DNA of 64,000 bases. Source: Polytrichum commune. Taxonomy: Eukaryota > Streptophyta > Polytrichopsida > Polytrichales > Polytrichaceae. The notes below the pieces were generated by a model that saw only the letters and a list, made by a program, of their open reading frames with translations, had not been told where the DNA came from and made no database searches. The position numbers were made by a program, and so were the translations under genes. This document shows positions 1 through 12,576 of this stretch, in pieces. The first letter of the stretch is position 1. Each line of letters opens with the position of its first letter. The stretch is taken from the NCBI GenBank assembly GCA_950295325.1, contig OX485809.1:29696001-29760000 (forward strand). The letters are read 5' to 3'.

Positions 1-659
1 ACTTTAGTTGCAGCCAACGTACGCGACATGTTATCTCTTGGATCAAAGTTGTGAGTTCCCAGCGTTTGCCATTTGGCTCCTGTGCTAAAATAAATAAAAA
101 CTTCACATAAGCTACACAAGTCTTGAATGCTTACTTTTTCCAACTAGCCCACTTTCCTAGGATGTGAAATAGACGACTAGGATGAGATGGTTGGCAAATT
201 CAAATGGAGGTTGTGTTCACTTTCCTCATAATTCTTGGAGCTTGTAAGAATATCTTGTTCATTAGAGTTATTTGTAAAGTAAAGGAGATGAAACCATGGG
301 TTTAGTCCCAAACCTTGAGTTCATGAAAATTGACTAGAAGTTACCCAAGTTTTCTTAATGCTTAGATTATTATACACAAAGAGTGGTGCCAAGTTATTAG
401 AAGCTGACTTTCTAGGTTGCCCTACTAGGATGGGTAGGCCAAGCTAGCCTTGCATAGGCGGATCTAGGATTTAGGACAGCATGTCCCATGCACGTACCTT
501 ACTTTAGATCCTCAAATTCTCTAAAAGTTTGAGAGGTGAAAAAAAGGAAATCCCGAAAGTTTCACCCAACCTTCAAAATAGACTCCAATCTACAACATGT
601 TAACGAGCTCTTAATAAAAAGTTTTCTCAAACCCACATTATCGTCCCCCTTTGAGGAAT

Positions 660-970
660 TCTAGAATAACTCTATTATCAATGTGAAGATTCTTGTACCT
701 GTTAAATGGTCATATAGCCCCCCCCCCTTCTCCCCAACCCAACTATGTTGACTATTGAGCTTACAACAATTATCGTATTTTGAGCATGGAGTCCAATTTA
801 TTTTAGATACATATGTTTTTTTTTCAATATTTGTTCTTGGAGTTGCACTAATCACATGCCACTCGAATATAAGTTTCCGACTAAGATACATAATTGAATT
901 AGACACGTCTAGTTTAAAGGCAAAAAGAAAAAAAAAAGGAAGAGAAATCAAACATGACATCGCTTTGAAC
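660..970. repeat. dispersed repeat family D1, copy
   Basis: Landmarks in order: GTTAAATGGTCATATAG plus a C-run, TATGTTGACTATTGAGC, GCATGGAGTCCAAT, ATATGTTTTTTT, TTCTTGGAGTTGCACTAATC and ACATGCCACTCGAATATA. Related copies lie near 1150, 10255, 19080, 29340, 43370, 57890, 58205, 59540 and 63815. It has no coding content and its class is unknown. Confidence 0.7.
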
Positions 971-1149
971 CCTTAAAGGCCTTTGTGTAGTAAAGCATTC
1001 TCTAAGATGTGTTATCTACAAAGGTAAGTGGTAACACTTCTTGCCTTAAGCCCATCTGCTCATAGGATATGAAATACATGATAAGTTAGTGCAAAAATGA
1101 TTAACACGTTCAAGACATATCCATACCAATGCTTAAATCAATATATTTA

Positions 1150-1330
1150 TTAATATTAGGGTGAAGATTATATGTCTTATTAAATGTCTGTATAGATTCC
1201 CCCCCCAATAATGATGATTATTGACCCTACAATATTTTGAACATGTAGTCCAATGCATATTAAACACAAGTATTTTGGGTGTCTATTTTTACACCACTCA
1301 GACACGGGTGTTCGTTTAAGCCTTAAAGGA
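1150..1330. repeat. dispersed repeat family D1, copy
   Basis: It shares GTGAAGATTATATGTC, TTAAATG.CTGTATAGATTC plus a C-run, GATTATTGACC, TTTTGAACATGTAGTCCAAT and the terminal GACACGGGTG. Confidence 0.65.
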
Positions 1331-1374
1331 TGTGGGATATGAATCTACTGCCATGTACACAATTTATACGAGCT

Positions 1375-1377
<3 letters not shown>

Positions 1378-1408
<31 letters not shown>
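1378..1408. repeat. (TC)n microsatellite
   Basis: An uninterrupted CT dinucleotide run of about 31 bp. Confidence 0.95.
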
Positions 1409-1409
<1 letters not shown>

Positions 1410-3190
1410 ATAGTGTTGGATGAATGATGTTATTAATAAAAAAGTGCCAAGAATATAATTCCACCCAAATTTCTAAGTGTTAGCCTGAATGTATGAATAA
1501 TAATAAGTGAATATACTTGCTTGTTTGGACCCTTTAAAATACAATTAACTTTCTCTAGGGTCATGGAATTGACCCACATGGCTAAATAAATATATGAAAG
1601 TGTTTCACTTAATTAAATTATGCATTTGAAGGATGCATATCTTTTAGACATCGCCACTTCTGCCATGGTTAGTGAAAAATGAAAGTATTCACTTGGTATG
1701 ATGAATTCACATAAGTGTGAACTAATTTCATGATTTTTAAAATAATTTTAGCAATGGGTTCTACCAATTTCATTTGAACCACGAACAAAGTTCATTATGT
1801 AGACAACCAATTTAACTTTAACTTTCAACCAAAATTCACATTTTCACAACTTCACAAAATCATTTTTTTGAATTATATAGCTTTATTTCGCAAAGAACAA
1901 TGCATCATGTATAAGATTCTCCTAATCGCTCCCCACGACTAGTTCTACCAAAATTTCTATTGATCTCTCTTATCCAACCTTGCATCATGTCTGCCATGAA
2001 TTTGTATGTCATCATCAATGTGAAGGTGTAATCGTTTATAATTATGATTTGAGTGTTTCCCTATTTGCTTATACCTAATCTACTTAGATTGGTATGAAGT
2101 ACACTATGACAAGGTATCTTAGTTCTAAAAGCATGGATAGGATGAAAAATGTTTTAGTTTACTTGACAACTTTTCATGGGTGTCATTTAACATCATAACT
2201 ACAGATAAAAATAAAACTCCTTATCCTCGAATGATGGCTTCCATCCATTCCAACTTGACTTCATCCGTCGTACTCGAATTACCTTAAGATTTCAATTCCA
2301 TTGCTAAATGAGAATGTTTTCTTTGTAAGTTATGGTTTCGAAGTTTCCACATTTTCACCTTGCATGATGATTGGTATAATTTCAAATCCTTGATAAGTTT
2401 GGTTCTCCCTAACTCCTGACTTCATACGTCCTTGTTCTAATTGTTAAATTTGCTAGATATTTATGAGTTTGTAATTGTGGTACATCTCCTCACTCCTCTT
2501 GTTCGGATTTCCTATCTCATTTTGCTTCACCTCTTTCCTTGTCAAAATTTCGGTAAGTAATTATTTTGTTCGGTTTCCCTATTTTTACTTGGGTTGATTT
2601 TTCAATCATTCATACTTTCTTTAAATATCATAGCATTTGGTCATTCCCGGCAATCCAAGTATTTTGTTATATCTCTAGGTCTAAATCTTTTCTCATGTTG
2701 CACATGCTTTTATGATTCTTTTCACTTTTGTTGATAACTCAATTTTCATGTGTTTTCTTGATTTAAGTATCTTTGTAATATCCAAGTTTCACATACTCCA
2801 TGAATCAAGTATTTTTGCTTTATCTCTAAGTTTCACATAATTTCATGATTCAAGCCTTTTGCTTTTGGTTGACCCCTCGGTCACTTCCACTATATTCTAA
2901 TTTGTTTCGACCTTTCGGTCTTTTGAAACTATCTTCTTCTAGAATCCTAGTGTTTGGTTAAGCCTTCAAGATGGTCTTCAAGAAGTCTTCAAAAGAGTCT
3001 TCGAATAGGTCTTGAAAATAATGCGCTCCCAATAGGCTTCCACGACACTCACATGAGTTGTTCATTTGTAAATGAGGTATCTAAGGGGCCTCATGTGCCC
3101 TCTTATATAGGTTCCACTATCTAGGAATTTCTTAATGTGGTGGTTACGCCTTTTTCCCTATTACCAAATGTTCCAATTTCTTAATTTAGA
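1410..3190. other. gene-free AT-rich DNA
   Basis: No coding frame, RNA gene or TIR pair was recognised. A TC-rich stretch at 2,640-2,900 has loose repeats of AAGTATTTT, ATCTCTA.GT and TTTCACATA. Confidence 0.5.
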
Positions 3191-3529
3191 GTACGAATGT
3201 TCACATTGTCTAAATTTAGACCACTTGATTTTTTTGGTGATAGACATGTGTTTAATTCATATGTAGTCTCGAGGGACATGTGGTTGGTTTTAACCACATG
3301 CCTAGATGTGCCACGGGATTTGGTTGCATCCCGTGTAATCCCATCCATCCAAAATTGGTTACATTCATTGGCAATTATTCAAAAACGGTTGAGATGGTTG
3401 AGGCCGCCCAACGGTGGTCATATCAATCACATATTGTTTCATCCCCCTAATGTCATCTAAGTCTATTTACTAATTAATCTTAGGTTGCTCGTTATGTTTA
3501 TTAATTTCTAGTTTGGTTCATGTGATCTC

Positions 3530-3840
3530 GTGGGTCGCTGGCTCCTGGTCCTCTCACACGTGGCACCCTACCTTGTCTTTGTAGGCTCTCATTCCCTTCG
3601 TCCTCGTGCTCCCAAGCTTCTTATCTTCTTGAACGGCCATGAGTCCCTTTGTCCTCGGGCTCCCATGCTTCTTCTCTTCGTGACTAGCCCTCGGTCCCAG
3701 CTAGGTGATGCTTGCTCAGGCTCCGGGCCCCGCTGCCTATGCGGTGCTACTCCCGCTCCAATCCTTGGCCCTGCTCCCGGCTCCACCTGCTCTCAAGCTC
3801 CTTGGTCTCGCTCTCATGTGTACAATGTGAGCTAGGAGGG
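3530..3840. repeat. GC-rich segment with degenerate internal repeats
   Basis: GTCCTCG.GCTCCCA.GCTTCT and TTCGTCCTCGTGCTCCC-type phrases recur, producing accidental Pro/Ser/Arg-rich frames on both strands. No gene is supported. Confidence 0.5.
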
Positions 3841-4245
3841 CTCCACATTCTTCCCACTAGGTAAGGCTCACAAGGCACATTTTTCAACATCTATATGAAG
3901 TAATGAATCTTGAGAAGCAAGTCCACCCTCTATGTGCCTAGATCATATCATAGCCCATGAGACATACCATTTCTTCCATGCCCTACCCTTTAAACTTGGT
4001 CCCACATGTTTCATCAAACGATGTGGGACATCTAGAACTCAAGAATTTGAGTACACATGGTGAAGTGGGTTGCAAACAATGCTCAATGTACAACACAAGG
4101 TACATGTCACATGTAAATTACATGTCACATGTACAAATTAAATCGCTCATTTTTTTTTGTAAAAATTGTTGTTAAATGTGTCCATATAGGAGAAAGAGCA
4201 CCAAATCCCACCAGCCTCCATATCTATTGCATTATCACCCCTACT

Positions 4246-4850
4246 GCTTACCTCCCATGTATATTCTCCTTCAATAGTGCATCATCCCTTTACACGGTCA
4301 TACCCACACTAATTTGTGCAATTAGGTTGCCCCACGCCAAGGTAGAAAAAATGGGAAATAATGATGAAAATAAGTTAATCCAGCCAAAAAGAGTGGTTGA
4401 AATTTTGTGCAATATTTTCCAGGAAATGATGAGGAATGCAAGGTGTTTCGCAATTTTATTCTTTGTAAACAATTACTTACGCTTTCCCCAAGAGGTAAAT
4501 AAGTCATACCCATTACTTGCCAAGTGAGTCTCCCTAATTTGAGCATCAAAATAACCTATTTTGCATACGCATACACCCAAAATAGTTAACTCAATGACAC
4601 CCATAAGTGATCCCAAGTGGTGTGAAACAAGACCTATCCAGCCCATCACTGCATCAGCCTATCATTGCATCCTTTTTGGGCCAACACTTTTACATTTAGT
4701 CATGTTGGGTCCACACAAGAATCATCCCACTCATAGTCTAGTGCCCATTCTTTGTTCACCGTTCTCCGTTTTCCTACCTTAGTGTTTACCTACCATGTAT
4801 ATTCTCCTTCAATAACGCATCATCTTTTGTAAATTGTCACACACAAGCCA
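4246..4850. repeat. short direct repeat (~45 bp) about 542 bp apart
   Basis: TTACCT.CCATGTATATTCTC followed by CTTCAATA..GCATCATC occurs at 4,248-4,287 and 4,788-4,828. The spacer has no recognised gene. Confidence 0.7.
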
Positions 4851-4945
4851 AGAGCCACGACTATGAAATTATGAGCGCTCAAAAGAATTGTCCAAAGGCC
4901 GTCCCAAGAAACTTTCAAAATCATGTAGTATGGTCACGGACTCTC
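4830..4945 (+). repeat. dispersed repeat family D4, copy
   Basis: CACACAAGCCAAGAGCCACG, TGAGCGCTCAAAAGAATTGT, CCAAAGGCCGTCCCAAGA and CAAAATCATGTAGT match 36,485-36,580. A diverged partial copy lies at 33,415-33,545. Confidence 0.75.
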
Positions 4946-5389
4946 AAGTGTAGTGTGTCATATGTGACCGGGTCCTCAATTAAACGCCATCTCAATGAAT
5001 ATGTATTTATGCATGGTCCTCACACATGATAAAATACACTAAATCAATGGTTGTGAGATTTCAAAGTGCCATGGACTCCTGGTTTTGTGAAAATATTCCA
5101 AGTGTGCATGAAACATGATCCATTCGATGCCATGTAGGAATCTATGTATACTTTACATCCATCTTGCTTACTTACTAAATGGAAGTGAACATATACATTG
5201 GATTTAAGACCTTGAAGATGAAGTGCACTCAATATGGGATTTGTGGATAAGTGGCCTTCAAAAATGCAAGGGCAATGGTTTTTCCGAAATTGGGCAGGCA
5301 TGCAACAATTTTCGGTTGGGTCCAGAAAATCATGATTTTCTGGATGGGCGGTTGATCCTGCCCGAATATTCCTCCCCAAAAAAGTTTGT

Positions 5390-5404
5390 GGGGGGGGGGG
5401 GGGG
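5390..5404. repeat. poly(G) tract, 15 nt
   Basis: An uninterrupted run of 15 G. Others of 10 nt or more lie at 718-727 (C), 26661-26672 (C), 33593-33603 (G), 43689-43698 (C), 55819-55830 (C), 57587-57598 (G), 59238-59247 (G) and 60020-60036 (G). Confidence 0.95.
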
Positions 5405-7143
5405 ACTTAACATCCTCCCAAACCTATGTGTTCACAAAATATAAGTTTATATGAATACATAGAAACCATTATAGATGACTATCAAAATGGACCTCTAACC
5501 ACCACATGATTGGCCAAAGTTGGTGGTCTTTTGTGTTTCATGTGCATATGATTAATATCTTTGAACTTTGGCTTGCTTAATGTACCATCGTATGCTTTTG
5601 TTAATATAGTGGTAATAAGATGAATATGAAAGTTGTCAAAAGTTGTCGCTACATTTAAGAACACATATCTTTACACGACTGGATACTCAACTGTATGCTA
5701 TTTCATTGCCATCCTACTCATGTGGACCTTTATGCACAATAAGATGTAATAAGTTGAGGGTTGTGAAATTTAAATGAAATGCTAGGGTATCCCAGTTTTT
5801 AGACCAATTTTTAAAGATGTTTTTGACACATAATATGGCCCTTTTCAATTTGTGCCAAAAAAAAACCACATAATATGGCACACAATGATGGCCATTTCCA
5901 TTTCATGCCATGCTTGGATACGTGTAGGTTTTCATTCATTCAAAATTCCCTGGTCCCTTAGGCCCTCAACTCTAATGTGAAGTGAAGTGAACCATATTAG
6001 CATTGTCACTCATACACCTAAACCAAGGCTTTAAAACCAATCTCATGGGAACTTGGAGGTTTTGATGATCAAGGCCACAACAATGCAACAATGGGTGACG
6101 ATCCTAAGACTTGAATCTTGGCCCACTCATAAATTTGGTGCACTCTCGCATTGCAACCCACCCAATCATAGTGGGTTTATATGAACAAAGTAGATATTTT
6201 CAACCAGCCATGTGGGAGCTTGGGTATGTCCTTCAAGGAGAATTGGTGTAGGCCGACTTATTCATACTATTCACCTTTGATGAAACACAATATTCTTCAA
6301 TGTCCCTCTAATTCCTCGATGTAATGTTGGGATTACATATAGAATATGACCAACTCAGAGATAAATCAACACCATGATTAAAAAATGTGACACAATAGGG
6401 TCGTCTTTTTCCTCTATTAGGATGTCACCCGCAGTTTGTCACTTTCCACATGAATTATGTAAATCGGTAGTTATTCTTATTCATAATGTATTTAAAGTAC
6501 ATGGGGTGTCTAGGGGGTGTGCTATTTCACGAGCACACTAACACAAGGGTGTTGATGTTAGACCCCTTGGTTATAGGTTTTATAAGGGTCAAATGCTCAC
6601 CCATAGGGTTCATAGGTTTTTGAGCAGGGGTGCCCAAAATAATTTCAAGGATGCGTGAAATGCTCAACCTACAAAAGTGTATGATGCCAAAATATTATTG
6701 AAGCCCCATTGATGTGTGGGTGCCACATTGTCTCGATGAATGAATCCAATCAATTTGTTGTACACAAGTTTTTTGATATTATGTGTCTTTGTCTAAGACA
6801 TACTCCAATGATATTTAAAAGAACATATGGCCAATATGCAATTGAAGCACATGATCACCAATACTATCATGTATTGCAGGGCACTAATGATGTTACTTTC
6901 CAAAGTAACTTCCTAAATTTATTATGATATACATGAATTTGGAGAATTGAAAGGCTCTTGAACCAACACATCCAAAACAAAACACCAAGACCGAGACCTC
7001 AATTCCTAAGGAGATTTGCAACATGCTTCTACATCCATTTGATCTTCAAGGTCCAATTGGATTTTACATCACTTGTTTCTATAAGGATGACATCCACCTC
7101 CACACATTACTAAGCAACAGAGCCCAACATTTTCCTTTTAAAT

Positions 7144-7312
7144 TGCACCCATACCCAGACCATGCCCATCAGCAACGACCTATGCCCACCCATGCCCACC
7201 CATAGCATGACATGTGCGCACCCATGCCCACCCATGCCCACACATAGCATGACATGTGCCCACCCGTGCCCACCCATGCCCACCCATGCTATTCAAATTG
7301 CGCCCATGTATT
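7144..7312. repeat. subterminal minisatellite, 3' end of the hAT element
   Basis: This is an irregular array of CCCATGCCCACC units interleaved with ATAGCATGACATGTGC blocks. It lies between the TIR and the transposase stop codon. Confidence 0.8.
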
Positions 7313-7340
7313 CAAAAATTGTGTAATGTGTGTTACTCGC

Positions 7341-7610
7341 CTACACCAAGTCTTGGTTGGATCGGACAAATAAAAGGTTGTTCACTATCGCTGGCTTCAG
7401 CCCGGAGCGCTTCTTGGTTAGCGTATTCCCTGCATCCGAGAAGTTTGACTCCAATTTGGAGTTGGATGCAGGGACGCACAAAACCGAACGCGCCACGCGC
7501 GACATGATGGGGAATGTGGGGGCTCCTTTCAGCTTCCACCACAAGAGAATATTGAATTTAGCAGTGGTATCCCGATTCATTGGCAATGCTAAGCTCACCG
7601 TTGCAATGAT
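7341..7610 (-). pseudogene. hAT transposase C-terminal dimerisation domain fragment
   Basis: The last ~87 codons of the minus-strand frame read ...WWKLKGAPTFPIMSRVARSVL, CVPASNSKLESNFSDAGN, TLTKKRSGLKPAIVNNLLF and then a stop at 7341. This is the Dimer_Tnp_hAT pattern: W..., FP.(L/M)..(L/V)AR..L.(I/V)PAS....E..FS.AG...T.KR..L.P..V..LLF. The RNase H-like catalytic core and BED zinc finger are absent. Upstream the frame runs into the subterminal minisatellite, so an initiator there is accidental. The intact local frame suggests a fairly young deletion. Confidence 0.85.
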
Positions 7611-7617
7611 CTCATGA

Positions 7618-7780
7618 TCACCCATGCCCACCCATGAACAATAATATCGCACCCTTGCCCACCCATTCCCACCCATGAACAATAATATTGCAGCCATGCC
7701 CACCCATGCCCACCCATGAACAATAATATCGCACCCATGCCCACCCAAAACCCATGGGCATGGGTGGGTATGGGCACCCA
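7618..7780. repeat. subterminal minisatellite, 5' end of the hAT element
   Basis: The array contains three copies of CCCACCCATGAACAATAATAT with CACCCATGCCCACCC between them. It ends in a GCCCATGGGC-type palindrome before the TIR. Confidence 0.8.
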
Positions 7781-7801
7781 ATGTAGGGCTCTGCTAAGCA
7801 A

Positions 7802-9065
7802 TATCTTATAACCAAGGTATTAGAACGTAATTGGTGAAAATACCCAATAATTATGTTTCAAACAAGTTCAAATCAGTTTGAACAATATATTACTATAATG
7901 AATACATGTGATAAGATATAAATAAAATCATATTAACATTTAAATATATTTTTCCTTCTCACTTTTGAGGAATTTTGGATTCTTGACCATAGTCGCGACT
8001 TTCAAATGGAGTTTCATCATCATCATCATCATATGTCGTTGAGGTTTAGTCCCAAGTTAGTGGCCAACAACACATCCACATTCATCGGTTGCTTTATGAA
8101 CCCGGGGAGATCACTGGGCGAAAATCGTAGAACCACGTGCGATAAAAAATAGGGTCCAATATATTCATTGTAGGTAAATTTTGTAAAAAACTTACATATA
8201 ATATAGGGGGTTTGAAAATAATGAAAAAGGATTACATGTAAAATACCATCACATATAATGGCGTCTTTTATCTAGTCAGTACATGTAAAATAGCATGGAA
8301 ACAATTATTAGGGGTAGCGGGTTTAGGATAGGGTATGTGCTAGTGGATGAAAAGAGGTAATTTTCGTTGGAAAAGCTTGGATGGATGACTTCGCATGCTA
8401 ATTGGCTTCACCATTACTGAACCAAGGTATCCAAAACTAGTAGGGAAAATTTGAACACGTTGGGTAGTGGACGTTCCAAAGCTGGGAGGGAAAATTTCAA
8501 CACGTTGGGTGATGGACGTTAGGATTTCTTAGGGTTTAGCGTTTTTGTGAAGTTCCTTCTTTGTTGCCGATGGTCTCTGGGTGTTGAGGAGGTACGTTTA
8601 CGCTGCTGGAATGAGTTTACGCTGCCATGAATGAGGTCTGGAGGTCAAGATTCCCCTAAAACGATGGGTAAATCTCCTAAGTCTTGAATCTCAATTGGTT
8701 ATTTCTGAAACTCAACCACTTCATCTGTAACCAGCGGCCGGTTTCCAGGGTTTTTTGTATCGCTTCTAATGTTTGTAATGAATGGATGTTTTGTTATTTG
8801 ACGGAGAATTAGAGCACTGTGCTTGGAAAGAGGGCACTGAGAGGTGGAGTCCATTCATACCATTCGTGTCTACATTAGGAAAAGGTTTGCATTTTCAAAT
8901 GTAGTTCCTAGAAGAATTTTTTTGCTCCTAAATGAGCAAGGGTTTGATTATGAACATCTGCATTGGTGACACACATGCATCTCGATATTAGAGTTTCAGA
9001 AATACACGAGACTCAGGAATATTTGTAGCAGTAATCTTCGACATCCATACACTACTTACACATGT
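7802..9065. other. intergenic DNA between the hAT element and the possible gene remnant
   Basis: A stretch at 8,440-8,525 duplicates its own GGGAAAATTT.AACACGTTGG and GGACGTT phrases. No gene is supported. Confidence 0.45.
8013..8032. repeat. (CAT)n microsatellite
   Basis: About six CAT units occur in AT-rich DNA after the hAT element. Confidence 0.9.
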
Positions 9066-9188
9066 GGACTTTCCTGGGCTTGTGCAGATCGAATCTAAGG
9101 TTTAGGTTTCGAAGCAACTGCCGATAAAAGGTTCCTGGGGTTGTGCAGAATCTAAGGTTTAGGTTTCGAAGCAACTGCCGATAAAAGG
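9066..9188. repeat. short tandem duplication (2 x ~60 bp)
   Basis: TTCCTGGG.TTGTGCAGA, AATCTAAGGTTTAGGTTTCG and AAGCAACTGCCGATAAAAGG occur twice in succession. The first copy carries a few extra bases. Confidence 0.85.
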
Positions 9189-9674
9189 AGAGGTAGTGAG
9201 CGATGTTCAAGGGAGGCAGATGATCCAGGGAGTTTATGTACCCGGTTGGTGAATGGACATTCTGAGGTATGAAATTCTTCAAAAGGAATAACTTCTATCT
9301 TGTTACAATTCTCAAATGACGCTTGGAAACATGCTTTTAGACACATCTTAGAATGCGCATTACCCTCCTCGTACTTTGAGGGTAAATGCCCTGGTTGTTC
9401 CAGTTACAAAGACATTGAGGTTGAGGTTGAGGTGATTCCTTCTATTGATGACATAGACTGCTCCATCTTAAAAAGAAATGGCATTTTATTCCTAGATCTT
9501 CTCCTGGTGGAGAGCATGAAGTAGAGGATTTCATGTTTACACCCGAATTTTAACAATCCATGATAAAGGAAAGGAATGTTACACTGGAGTTCACTATGTC
9601 AGATAAGCTTTGGGTTTTATATGAGACCTTGTTGCATGGAAACTAGTCTCTGATGTAAGTTTGTGTAAATTGTG

Positions 9675-10740
9675 ATGGCCGAAACAGCGGGTCCAAAGGA
9701 CTGGTTGAAGGCGCAAAAGCGGAAAACAGTCCAGTTTCTCTTAAATCCCATTGAAGCCTCACGCAACCACCTCAATTCAGCTGTGCTCCTTCTTTGTAAG
9801 TATTGCCTATCTGGACCTCTAAAATGCTATGAGGTGGGATGGATTACTGCATGTGTTATATTTGAGCTTATTGTAGAATGGTAAAATAACATATCAATAG
9901 ATTTGGCAGTGGTTAGGGTTGAAGGTGTCTTTCCATCCATACATTGTTCCAGTTGTCAGAAGCCAGGGTGCTTCTGGGAAAACCTATGTGTTCATGTCAA
10001 GCACAAAACAAATGTTTGCCTCGGGTAGTTTTGGTGGATGTTTTGGTAGGTAAGGTAGATGAGCCTTGTTCGGTTACAATTTGTTGTATGCCTTACTACT
10101 TGGATTTGCGAGGTTGAAGTTTCTGTGCGTCTGCAAATGTATGTGAAGAAGCCTGGATCAATCCTATAATTTTTTGGAGCTAATCTCGAATGGTTATGAA
10201 TTATCAAAGTCCATTGACATAGAATTATGAACTATGTTAGCCATAAGAAAGCCACATAGGTCCCCTCCTCCGAGTTTTGTTGGCTATTGAGCCTAGAATG
10301 GTTAACAATCTCTTAAAAAACACAAGTTTTTTTGGTGTCCGTTCCTAGATGTGCACCAAACCACCCATACTCCAATGTAGGCAGCTCTATTCGACTCACT
10401 GGATAAATTCTATCTCTTGAACCCAAAACTGGATGTATGATTACTGTAGACACAATTTAAAATCTTGAACTCCTTGATAACCTGTTTTTTGATCGTTGAT
10501 CCTTGCAGATCTGGGATTTCCTGAGTTCTGAATTGTGGGCTCTCTTCTCAATGGCAGCTTCAGCAGATGGTTCATCTTTTGAAAATTATGAGGAGGCTGG
10601 AAAATTGGTGAAAGTTGCTGCTCGTGATTGTGTGCCTGCAGAGTCAGGTTCCATCATTGAATTTCAATCTCGGACCGGTGTAGAGGTTTGTTTCACTGGT
10701 CTCTTGTTCAACAAAGTTCCATACATGAAGAGTATGAAAT
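9675..10740 (+). pseudogene. possible gene remnant of unknown family
   Basis: Two coding-like pieces lie in one orientation. The first, 9675-9797, starts MAETAGPKDWLKAQKRKTV and ends at a consensus GTAAGT donor. The second follows a CTTGCAG acceptor at 10,509 and reads IWDFLSSELWALFSMAASA, then AGKLVKVAARDCV. The donor leaves phase 1 while the second piece needs phase 0, so the simple join fails. It is either a decayed gene, a captured fragment, or a gene whose middle exon was missed. The family is not recognised. Confidence 0.3.
10255..10390. repeat. dispersed repeat family D1, short copy
   Basis: It shares GTTGGCTATTGAGCCTAGAA, TGGTTAACAATCT and TTTGGTGTCCGTTCCTAG. Confidence 0.6.
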
Positions 10741-10749
10741 CAGGTTAAA

Positions 10750-12576
10750 GGAAAAGTCTTAATTAGGTTTGGGCTTTGGGACTATTTGCGTGGACATCAT
10801 AGAGTGTGGCTATAGTGTGTACGCACATGATCAAATTCGAATGTCCCTCCTACACCAAGTGCATCATTGGTAAGTCTTTTCTTTGCTTATTTTGCATTGT
10901 TGTGGAGTTATGTGGTGCTTTATGGAGTCCATGTGTTCCAACCCTAAACTGTACACGCCTTTATTTGTTACTAAATTCTAATTTCAAATGTGCAAGTCCA
11001 AATTGCCTTGTGCTTTAGGTTTTCCTTTGTTGCTTGGAGTGCTTGTGAAATTATGGGATGTGCTTCGTTTATTTTAAGTTCTCATCCTAGTTTCAATTTT
11101 GCATTGGCTGCAGATTTCAAGACTGAAGTTTGGCTACAAGATCTGTGGACATGGCATGTAGTTGTTGTAGAGTTTTGTTTGATATTTGCACATTAACATT
11201 ATTTTTCTGTGATTAGCTTCAGTTTTTGTGGTTACCCTTGTAAATTGCATTCTCAATTTTCTGGGATGTCAGCAAGCTGCATGTATATATTTGAGATTAT
11301 ACACTTTCCGGAAGTATAGGACTTATAGACCTTGTGAAATTGTAAATTCTGCAAACATAAACTACATTGTGTTGAGAAACACAAACTGACTTCTATATCA
11401 TACTTGAATTTCATTTCAAAGTTTACAACAATGTTTAAATTCCATACCTTTGCCTTAGGTTTATTGTTTTGATTCATTTCATGTAAGTTTAGCATTGTAG
11501 TTGAGCTTCACAATTTATGGTTGTAAGAAGAGAAATGTCCTTTATGAAAAAGAATGTTGTGTATAGAACCCAAAAAAATGAAGTGTATTGGAGTATAGTC
11601 AAAAGAATTGGATACTTGGAGTATAAGAAAGAAAATTTAGTATAAGTAAATTAGGGTGTTTTTTAATGATTCCTCAAAAAATTATAAGTACTGATAGGGT
11701 GTACTAAAATACAAGCATTTACCTTTATTTTGAAAAATACCATACCTTATAATCTTTTTTGCAAGGTAAATAGCCCCCCCAAAAATAGGTCCTGAACGCA
11801 CGTGTATGCAAAATATAAGAGGGAGTGATCTCCCCGGGTTTATGAATGCATTATGGAGTTTCATATTTATTTATTTGTGTTTCATGTTTGGCTAGGGGCA
11901 ACCAACAAGAGATGCATCGACCACAAACAACAAAGTATAATACGAGCCACAAATAATTAAAGTTCAATATCATATATGTTGTTATAAATGTTGAGATTGT
12001 ATGCTTGAAACAAGTTTTTTGAGGGTAATGATAACAATGAAACACTTTGGGAAGACATGGTTCATTTCATGCAATCCTCTTCATATATTAACACAGTGAA
12101 ATGATATATGTTCTAGAACAACCCTACACCACAAATGGAAAGGGGACAATATGTAGGAGTAGGGTTTATTCATTTTTACTTTCTATCAAATGCAAAAGAT
12201 TCAAAATACACACATATATCAATGTACATGGGTTTCAACCGTGCCTTTATATATTGTGTTTTCAAATTAATTATCATATTACTCTAGCAAAATACCCCTC
12301 CCCTCCACAAGATTTACTTCACATATCTCACCACCACATTCTCCAAGAGATCCCCACTAGTCCGCCACCCTACAATCCATAACAAGTCAATACCTACTCT
12401 TTTGTTTTAGCAATGATTTTTTAATTTTAATAATTGTTTATTCATTAATTTCATATCATTATCACTCTTTAAGAAAAAATACTTTGCATTATTTTCCTTC
12501 TATTGGAACCTCCAAATATGGAACCTCACCTCTAAATTTTGATTAAAAACTAGAGGACTTGTGCTTCTCAAATTAA
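10750..12576. other. intergenic DNA
   Basis: Continuation of the possible gene remnant is not detectable after about 10,740. No TIR or coding motif was seen. Confidence 0.45.

Larger units (their letters stand above)
3841..7109. other. gene-free intergenic DNA
   Basis: Only the D4 repeat, the short direct repeat and the poly(G) tract were recognised. The reading frame at 6,709-6,927 is of normal amino-acid composition but matches nothing I recognise. Confidence 0.45.
7118..7793 (-). mobile_element. hAT-family transposon derivative, internally deleted, with 8-bp TSD
   Basis: The ends are CAGAGCCC...GGGCTCTG, a hAT-type CAG-G terminus with TIRs CAGAGCCCAACAT and CAGAGCCCTACAT. They are flanked by an exact 8-bp duplication CTAAGCAA at 7110-7117 and 7794-7801, the hAT TSD length. 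Subterminal zones at both ends are crowded with CCCATGCCCACCC repeats, likely transposase-binding motifs by analogy with other hAT elements. Inside is the C-terminal dimerisation region of a hAT transposase on the minus strand. At 676 bp it is a deletion derivative and cannot encode a full transposase. Confidence 0.9.

Noticed and set aside
3530-3835. 101-codon Pro/Ser-rich frame
   Set aside because: It lies in a GC-rich internally repetitive segment with a comparable frame on the opposite strand. No family match was recognised.
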